In this document: positions 1 to 3,712 of the stretch, in pieces
Layout: each line of letters starts with the position of its first letter
How positions within the stretch are numbered: the stretch's first letter is position 1
Origin: Chloroflexota bacterium
GTDB lineage: Bacteria; Chloroflexota; Ktedonobacteria; Ktedonobacterales; Ktedonobacteraceae
Direction: 5' to 3'
NCBI GenBank assembly: GCA_021828635.1
Contig: JAJZEJ010000735.1
Location: 1 to 5,026, forward strand
DNA length: 5,026 bases
Made by a program: the position numbers and the translations under genes
Notes under the pieces: model-generated
Told to the model about the DNA's origin: nothing
Seen by the model: the letters and a program-made list of their open reading frames with translations, nothing else
Databases searched by the model: none

Positions 1-392
1 AGCATATTCAGGCCGACATGCAGCAGATTGGCGTGTAGAAAAATCGGCATAACAAAACGCCAGTATTGCCCTTGCCGGATCAGCGCGTTATCTTTCGCCC
101 CGTAAGTGAGCAATACTGATGTCAATGCATCGTTTTCTTTGTCCTGAATCGTGATAGCATTATTGATAATGTTCGCAATCACAGCGGGCAGGCTATGCGC
201 TCCTGCCGCCAGGGCTGTTTGATAGGCAGTAAAACACCAGAAGGTCACTGTTACCAGGGTGATGCTCCAGGTGAGCCAGGAGATGCGTGCCAGACCATGC
301 CGCGTGCGGTAGCTGGAAAGCGCCTGGGAATAGCTCATGTGGCTCTGCTGCCTGCGTAATGTGGCCTTATCGACCTGATAGATGCGTTCCAA
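1..392 (-). CDS. Rhomboid-family intramembrane serine protease, N-terminal part (runs off left edge)
   Basis: Only the first 130 codons are present. Seen: a basic, cytosolic-looking N-terminus (residues 1-36), a hydrophobic segment at about 37-63, then the stretch GAKDNALIRQGQYWRF (98-113) and PIFLHANLLHVGLNM (116-130). The block 'YGA..N..I..GQYWR...P.FLHAN.LH..LNM' is the classic entry into the rhomboid core. The HxxxN pair of the second core helix is H125 and N129, which in GlpG-type rhomboids helps form the oxyanion hole. The catalytic Ser (GxSG) and His helices would lie beyond the edge, so activity cannot be judged. Rhomboids cleave transmembrane substrates within the bilayer; the substrate here is unknown. 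The start is taken as TTG at 392-390 because in-frame stops lie just upstream (TAA, then TGA) and AAGAGG sits 5 nt before it. The next in-frame ATG is codon 19. It follows marC on the same strand after a 129-bp gap with its own -10 candidate. Confidence 0.88.
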   Translation of the reverse strand, partial: MERIYQVDKATLRRQQSHMSYSQALSSYRTRHGLARISWLTWSITLVTVTFWCFTAYQTALAAGAHSLPAVIANIINNAITIQDKENDALTSVLLTYGAKDNALIRQGQYWRFVMPIFLHANLLHVGLNM

Positions 393-397
393 TATTA

Positions 398-403
398 CCT
401 CTT
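398..403 (-). promoter_or_regulatory. Shine-Dalgarno deciding the TTG start of the rhomboid gene
   Basis: On the minus strand AAGAGG is followed by TAATA and then TTG. A 5-nt spacer to a TTG codon, with in-frame stops close upstream, makes TTG the most economical start. The alternative is an ATG 18 codons further in, which has no comparable SD. Confidence 0.6.
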
Positions 404-443
404 ACCGGTCTCATTCGCAGTCATCATGCGCCGACATTCCTTT

Positions 444-449
444 ATTATA
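444..449 (-). promoter_or_regulatory. Candidate -10 box of the rhomboid gene promoter
   Basis: The minus strand reads TATAAT, a perfect sigma70-type -10, about 50 nt upstream of the TTG start, predicting transcription from about position 437. The -35 region at 16-18 nt spacing (around 466-473, TTCGGC-like) is a poor match. The call therefore rests on the -10 and its position in a non-coding gap. It suggests the rhomboid gene can be transcribed independently of marC. Confidence 0.4.
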
Positions 450-501
450 TCTATACGTTTGAGGTCGCCGAATGTAGCAACGTAACCATTTGGGCATATT
501 C

Positions 502-521
502 GGGCGTGATGAAGCACGCCC
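502..521. repeat. Perfect 7-bp palindrome abutting the marC stop codon (REP-like hairpin)
   Basis: GGGCGTG (502-508) and CACGCCC (515-521) form a perfect stem with a 6-nt loop, starting at the base right after the marC TAG (524-522). No U-run follows on the minus strand, so it is a poor intrinsic terminator. It could be a 3'-end stabilising hairpin, a weak terminator, or a copy of a dispersed palindromic element. The dispersed-element idea needs a genome search. Confidence 0.45.
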
Positions 522-1166
522 CTACGGATGGGTGATACCGCTGGTGTGAACGAACATGATGATGCCATTCAGAATGAATTGCAGCGCGAGCGCGGCTAGC
601 AAAATGCCCAGAATGCGTGAGACGACCATAATGCCGGTGCGTCCAAAGAAGCGTACCAGCATGAGACTGCTACGCATAACTAGCCAAGCGATCAGTAGCG
701 AGCAGATAATCGCCGCCGCTACCGCTAGCAGATCGAGCGGATGCGGCGTTGCTAGATCGACGTACAGAATCGTTGTGGCTATGGTGCCGGGACCGGCGAT
801 CATTGGAATGGCGAGTGGGAAGATGCTAATATCCTCGCGCGTCATCGCTTCGTCCGCCTCGGCTTTGGTCTCGCGGGTTCCCGATGGACGACCAAAGAGC
901 ATATCGACTGCGACCATGAAGAGCAATGCGCCACCGGCCATATCGAAGGCATAGAGTTGGATGCCCAGGCGATCAAGCAAGAAGCGGCCCACTACGGCGA
1001 AAAAGGTAATGATTACTGCGCTAATCACAGTGGCTCGCGTCACTATCGTCTTACGTTGCGTCTCATTGAGATTGGCGGTCAGGCCAATGACGACAGGAGC
1101 GAGTCCCACGGGATCGATAATAGTGAAGAAGGTCACAAATGCGCTAATAACGAAAGTAATATCCAC
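522..1166 (-). CDS. MarC-family integral membrane protein
   Basis: The 214-residue product has the length of the MarC family (about 200-220) and its pattern of about six membrane helices. Seen: FFTIIDPVG near the N-terminus (13-21), matching the family's 'ff.i.nP.G' motif; LGIQLYAFDMAGGALLF (67-83); a charged loop (93-112); IFPLAIPMIAGPG (115-127), the strongly conserved central motif; and a C-terminal SRILGILLAALALQFILNGI-like helix. The E. coli relatives are MarC, YchE and YhgN. They are inner-membrane proteins without an established substrate, and the old link of MarC to antibiotic resistance is not well supported. A role in membrane transport or stress is a guess. The start is GTG at 1166-1164 with AAGGAA (1181-1176) 9 nt upstream; that SD lies in one arm of a 13-bp inverted repeat, so expression may be controlled there. 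It lies downstream of a GlsB-like gene with no obvious terminator between them. Confidence 0.9.
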   Translation of the reverse strand: MDITFVISAFVTFFTIIDPVGLAPVVIGLTANLNETQRKTIVTRATVISAVIITFFAVVGRFLLDRLGIQLYAFDMAGGALLFMVAVDMLFGRPSGTRETKAEADEAMTREDISIFPLAIPMIAGPGTIATTILYVDLATPHPLDLLAVAAAIICSLLIAWLVMRSSLMLVRFFGRTGIMVVSRILGILLAALALQFILNGIIMFVHTSGITHP

Positions 1167-1169
1167 GGT

Positions 1170-1230
1170 TTATCGTTCCTTGTTAAGTTATAAGTTTGCC
1201 CTTCAGTATAACATAAGCAAGGAACGATAA
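1170..1230 (-). promoter_or_regulatory. 13-bp inverted repeat enclosing the marC leader; sequesters the SD if transcribed
   Basis: TTATCGTTCCTTG at 1170-1182 is the exact reverse complement of 1218-1230, with a 35-nt spacer. On the minus strand the gene-proximal arm contains AAGGAA, the marC SD, 3 nt before the GTG start region. In a transcript reading through from the upstream GlsB-like gene, the two arms would pair and hide the SD. Alternatively, the repeat could be a protein-binding dyad around the promoter in the spacer. The repeat is seen; both functions are inferred. Confidence 0.5.
1205..1213 (-). promoter_or_regulatory. Candidate extended -10 promoter for marC, inside the inverted-repeat spacer
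   Basis: The minus strand reads TGTTATACT, an extended -10 (TGn followed by TATACT). It predicts a start near 1198, within the spacer, so this transcript would carry only the SD-containing arm of the repeat and could not form the hairpin. There is no good -35, which is typical for extended -10 promoters but also lowers confidence. Confidence 0.35.
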
Positions 1231-1283
1231 CATTCCGCGCGGGTCAGCAGGTCGCCCTGCCTTATGTGGAGTCAGGTAGGAAG

Positions 1284-1655
1284 TTAATAGCGTTCGCGGT
1301 ATCCCCGGCGGTAGCCACGATAGTAGCGTTCACGCCGACGCCAGGTGGGGTAGGTGAGCAGGTGCCAGATGGCGACGACGACAATAGCACCGAGCAACGC
1401 CCTGAGCAGTGGTATTGATTGACCAGCAATATTGAGGACGAAATCACCAGGGATGATAATTGCGATGACGCTGGTCACGAGCCAGATACCAATGAGGGCG
1501 GCGATAATCGCACCGACAATGCCGAAAGGTAGCCGCCAGCCCACGATAAATTCAGCCACGAGACCCACGATAGCCGCGATGACGACGTAGATGATCTCGC
1601 TGGTTGTGATCGTAAACTGCAACGGCGCAGCAGCCAGGATATGTGTAAAGAACAT
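1284..1655 (-). CDS. GlsB/YeaQ/YmgE-like (transglycosylase-associated family) membrane protein, copy 1
   Basis: The 123-residue product has three or so hydrophobic segments separated by Gly-rich turns. Seen: IVGLVAEFIVGWRLPFGIVG, then AALIGIWLV, then IIIPGD, and a last hydrophobic stretch with LLGAIVVVAIWHLLT. This resembles the GlsB/YeaQ/YmgE group of small stress-associated inner-membrane proteins, with an inserted or elongated N-terminus. Their biochemical role is unknown; 'transglycosylase-associated' is a historical name. The C-terminus is unusual: a basic, tyrosine-rich tail, RRRERYYRGYRRGYRERY, which the sister copy lacks. The ATG start at 1655 is supported by GGAGG (1667-1663) 7 nt upstream. 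The sister gene lies upstream (1876-2229) behind a terminator, so this gene probably has its own promoter in 1656-1813, though I see no strong one. MarC follows 117 bp downstream. Confidence 0.75.
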   Translation of the reverse strand: MFFTHILAAAPLQFTITTSEIIYVVIAAIVGLVAEFIVGWRLPFGIVGAIIAALIGIWLVTSVIAIIIPGDFVLNIAGQSIPLLRALLGAIVVVAIWHLLTYPTWRRRERYYRGYRRGYRERY

Positions 1656-1730
1656 ACTTTCGCCTCCATATATGAGAACGTCAAATTGATAGCTCTATTA
1701 TCGCTTATCAGAACACTATTGTACAGCTTT

Positions 1731-1756
1731 CATGGCATCCCCTTGTGGGTGCCATG
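1731..1756. repeat. GC-rich hairpin upstream of GlsB-like copy 1 (REP-like)
   Basis: CATGGCATCC (1731-1740) pairs with GGGTGCCATG (1747-1756), ten pairs including one T-G wobble, with a 6-nt loop (CCTTGT). It lies 75 nt upstream of the copy-1 start, between the two paralogues, with no U-run on either strand. It could be a dispersed palindromic element or part of the upstream control region. The hairpin is directly seen; no function is shown. Confidence 0.45.
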
Positions 1757-1813
1757 CTACAATCATATTTCTACTTATATATATAAACGCAGGCATAGCA
1801 CGATATTGAAACA

Positions 1814-1841
1814 TGAAAATGGCCTCCCGCGGGGAGGCCAT
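1814..1841 (-). terminator. Rho-independent terminator of GlsB-like copy 2
   Basis: ATGGCCTCCC (1819-1828) and GGGAGGCCAT (1832-1841) form a perfect 10-bp stem with a 3-nt loop. On the minus strand the stem is followed by TTTTC and further T-rich sequence. It lies 34 nt past the stop codon of the gene at 1876-2229, as expected of its terminator. It should largely separate transcription of the two GlsB-like copies. Weaker function on the plus strand is possible, since the other side reads TGTTTG, but no plus-strand gene ends here. Confidence 0.8.
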
Positions 1842-1875
1842 GTTTGTACATATTGCTGTTTCTTTGTCCTACGCC

Positions 1876-2229
1876 TTACGCCACACGTGGGCGTCTAGCC
1901 CAACGGCGGTAGGTGATAAGGTGCCAGATCGCTACGAAGACGATAGCACCGATCAGCGTCTTAATGAGCGGCACGCCATACAAGATCGGATCACCAGGGA
2001 TCACCACGTTGACGATGTTTGTCATTAGCCAGATGCCAATGAGGGCCGCGATAAAGCCGCCGATGATGCCGAAAGGTAGACGCCAGCCTACAATAAATTC
2101 GGCGACGAGACCTACGACGGCCGCAATAATCCAATATATAAGCTCACTAAGCGTTACGACAAAATGATGGCCAAAGATTGTCGCCGTTAATACGACGGTA
2201 TCCGCCAATAACATATGGAATGCTACCAT
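1876..2229 (-). CDS. GlsB/YeaQ/YmgE-like (transglycosylase-associated family) membrane protein, copy 2
   Basis: The 117-residue product is a paralogue of the protein encoded at 1284-1655. The core matches closely: a 17-residue identical run beginning VGLVAEFIVG and ending LPFGI, the shared IAALIGIWL, IPGD, GAIV.VAIWHL.TY, and a basic end. The nucleotide sequence of the core is also visibly conserved (for example GCCGAAAGGTAG in both). The N-termini differ (here MVAFHMLLADTVVLTATIFG), and this copy ends RRWARRPRVA without the Tyr-rich tail. It also has about four fewer residues before the last hydrophobic segment. The family consists of small inner-membrane proteins often induced by stress, with no known reaction. 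The ATG start is supported by a perfect AAGGAGG (2243-2237) 7 nt upstream. It is the promoter-proximal gene of the leftward group and is followed by its own terminator. No convincing promoter is visible upstream. Confidence 0.78.
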   Translation of the reverse strand: MVAFHMLLADTVVLTATIFGHHFVVTLSELIYWIIAAVVGLVAEFIVGWRLPFGIIGGFIAALIGIWLMTNIVNVVIPGDPILYGVPLIKTLIGAIVFVAIWHLITYRRWARRPRVA

Positions 2230-2617
2230 TGAGCAACCTCCTTTGCTTTCAGGTCTGTCATACTTTTCTGTTCGTTAGATCAGGCACGGATGACCTTGCT
2301 TGAAAGATGCACTTATTCAGCATATATCAGCGTGCAAGAGTAGATTATCAGCAAAGTCTCAGCTTTTTCTCATCTTCTGCTTCTGCCTCCTTAAAGCGGA
2401 TACCTTGCGCTTGCCCTGTTGACTGTAGCCCTCGCAAGGGATTATGCGTGTTAGAGTAGAGTGAAAGAGAGAATGGACACTCATTACTTATGATGGGCGT
2501 CTTAGATAGGGAAGGCACGATGATCCACTCTTCAGTGCAAGATACATATCACTGCAAGCTTTCCTTCCTATGCGCTATAATAAAGCAATGATACCGGAAT
2601 AATGTGAGGAGACCACC
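2230..2617. other. Divergent intergenic region, 388 bp, no convincing gene
   Basis: The region separates leftward and rightward units and must hold promoters for both. Seen: TATAAT for the rightward unit near its right end; a small CCCT/AGGG hairpin (2429-2440); near-identical 9-bp words CAGTGCAAG (2533-2541) and CACTGCAAG (2550-2558), 17 bp apart and overlapping the expected -35 zone; and AAGGAGG on the minus strand (2392-2386) with no proper gene behind it. A 41-codon minus-strand ORF (2484-2359) has no SD and a low-complexity basic end, so it is not called. Confidence 0.6.
2576..2581 (+). promoter_or_regulatory. Candidate -10 box of the rightward three-gene unit
   Basis: TATAAT is a perfect -10, 36 nt before the ATG at 2618, giving a leader of about 30 nt that still contains the SD GTGAGGAG (2604-2611). 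The -35 zone at 17-18 nt spacing (CTGCAA/TGCAAG, 2552-2558) matches consensus poorly. It coincides with the second of two near-identical 9-bp words, so an activator or repressor may bind there. Confidence 0.5.
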
Positions 2618-3094
2618 ATGAGAAAATTCTTGCCATACTTAATTGTCGCGGCTATCGTATTTCTTATTATCGTCGCGGCTATCGTTTTTGCAGCCATCTT
2701 CGGCTGGCTGCTCAATCTGCTCTACATCTTCTTAATCTTACTGGCGCTCTTACTACTGGCGGCGACAGGATTGCAGGTAGTGTCTATTTTCCTGTTGATT
2801 CGCACGATTACGATGGTACGTGATGAGATGAAGCCTCTGTTGCAATCGGTGCAAGAGACGGTGGGACTCGTTAAAGACACAGCAAAGACTGCTGGTCACA
2901 CGGTCTCCACTATTGGCACGGCGACGCAGTTGACCACCGAGTTCGCGGTTGAGCCGAGCGTGAAAGCCGCGGCAGCCGTGATGGCTGGGCAACAGATGTT
3001 CCGCGTGTTTGTTGGTAAAGGGCAGACGCGCACCCGTGCTGAGCAACGGCGCAAAGAGCAGCAGCAGGCGTTAGCAGGAGCAGGAGGCGAGTAA
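2618..3094 (+). CDS. Unrecognised two-helix membrane protein with a helical, charged C-terminal domain
   Basis: The 158-residue product has two long hydrophobic stretches (about 5-28 and 31-61) joined by a very short turn (GW at 29-30). A predicted amphipathic, helical domain of moderate charge follows (62-132), then a polar tail of basic and Gln residues (TRTRAEQRRKEQQQ). I do not recognise a defined family. The layout, membrane anchor then a helix with 'VRDEMKPLLQSVQETVGLVKDTA', recalls YtxG/DUF948-like general-stress proteins, but that is only a resemblance. Residues 10-18 and 19-27 are a 9-residue tandem repeat within the first helix. The ATG start has GAGGAG 6 nt upstream and the gene is first in its unit. 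The next gene starts at the base after its TAA and carries a related motif (KP..QSV..T here, RP..DSV..T there), so the two probably work together at the membrane. Confidence 0.8.
   Translation: MRKFLPYLIVAAIVFLIIVAAIVFAAIFGWLLNLLYIFLILLALLLLAATGLQVVSIFLLIRTITMVRDEMKPLLQSVQETVGLVKDTAKTAGHTVSTIGTATQLTTEFAVEPSVKAAAAVMAGQQMFRVFVGKGQTRTRAEQRRKEQQQALAGAGGE
2645..2685 (+). repeat. 27-bp period tandem duplication inside the first membrane helix
   Basis: GTCGCGGCTATCGT occurs at 2645-2658 and again at 2672-2685, exactly 27 bp apart and in frame. This encodes VAAIVFLII followed by VAAIVFAAI (residues 10-27). Identity of 14 consecutive bases, including synonymous positions, points to a recent slippage-type duplication rather than convergence on hydrophobic residues. 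Confidence 0.7.
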
Positions 3095-3712
3095 ATGATG
3101 CAACTTAGTGTGGCAACGGCTAGCTCGATTAGCTTGGTTAGTTCGGTTAATCCGTTTTTGGGTGTGGCGGGACCGATTGCGGCCATTATTATTGGTCTCT
3201 ATATGGTCATTTTTATCATATTGGCGCTGGCAATTAGCGCGTTGGCAGCTTTTCTGGCCTATTGGGTGCGCAACAAGGCCGAAGTTATTAAAATATTGCG
3301 TCCGACAGTCGATAGCGTCAACAAGACTACGGAGGCTTTTCAGAGAGGTGTAGCTCCGGCTGATACTGGCAACGAATTGATTCGCACTATCGCGCAAAAT
3401 GCGGTGCGTGTGCAGGCCGTAGATCAGCGTGTAACACAGGTCAGCGACCGCGTGGTTGGTTCAGCGATTGAGTTTCGCGCTCGCACCATGCAGGTGAAAG
3501 CTGTTGTCAATGCTTTTTTGCACCCCGCGTCAAGCAGCAGTAGCGCAGTCGTCGCTACCAGCGCAGGGCTTGCTGAACAGCCAGGTGTAGATGGTAACAA
3601 ACTTGTGGAGCCAACAGACGCGATAAAGTTATCATCTCTGGCACCTGTAGGGACCGATGTATCGCGTCCGAACGAAGTATCCTCACAGCGTAACAATGTT
3701 CCGGTTCATTGA
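3095..3712 (+). CDS. Unrecognised single-helix membrane-anchored protein with long helical tail
   Basis: The 205-residue product has a short Ser/Val-rich N-terminus, one long hydrophobic stretch (about 24-58, possibly two close-packed helices), and a helical polar domain with 'RNKAEVIKILRPTVDSVNKTTEAF' character (59-82). A heptad-like segment (VQAVDQRVTQVSDRVVGSAI) follows, then a Ser-rich, low-complexity tail. No enzymatic motif is visible. The [KR]P..[QD]SV..T motif just past the membrane segment is shared with the preceding protein, suggesting distant paralogues or partners; a YtxG/DUF948-like stress role is only an analogy. The start is ATG at 3095, directly after the upstream TAA, with AGGAGG (3082-3087) 7 nt before it inside the upstream gene. 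A second ATG follows immediately at 3098. Translation is probably coupled to its neighbours, since the MFS gene overlaps its end by 17 bp. Confidence 0.8.
   Translation: MMQLSVATASSISLVSSVNPFLGVAGPIAAIIIGLYMVIFIILALAISALAAFLAYWVRNKAEVIKILRPTVDSVNKTTEAFQRGVAPADTGNELIRTIAQNAVRVQAVDQRVTQVSDRVVGSAIEFRARTMQVKAVVNAFLHPASSSSSAVVATSAGLAEQPGVDGNKLVEPTDAIKLSSLAPVGTDVSRPNEVSSQRNNVPVH

Noticed and set aside
556..954. 132-codon plus-strand open frame opposite marC
   Set aside because: It is the antisense shadow of a clear MarC-family gene. It has no family resemblance and its composition follows the complementary codons.
1247..1260. GCAGG/CCTGC hairpin between GlsB-like copy 1 and marC, considered as a terminator
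   Set aside because: Only five pairs and no U-run on the minus strand. Too weak to call a terminator, so read-through into marC remains possible.
2419..2447. TTGACT followed after about 17 nt by TTATGC, considered as a plus-strand promoter
   Set aside because: The -10 match is poor and it lies about 170 nt before the gene, while a perfect TATAAT lies much closer at 2576-2581.
2359..2484. 41-codon minus-strand ORF in the divergent gap, with AAGGAGG (2392-2386) inside it and a nested MRKS tetrapeptide frame
   Set aside because: The outer start has no SD, the product is low-complexity and basic, and the internal AAGGAGG is 12 nt from the ATG of only a four-codon frame. A leader peptide is possible but unsupported.
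3657..3695. Longer MFS N-terminus from the in-frame ATG at 3657
   Set aside because: It adds 13 residues of unremarkable sequence, its SD-like AGGGA is only 3 nt from the ATG, and the overlap with the upstream gene grows to 56 bp. Not excluded, but less likely than 3696.
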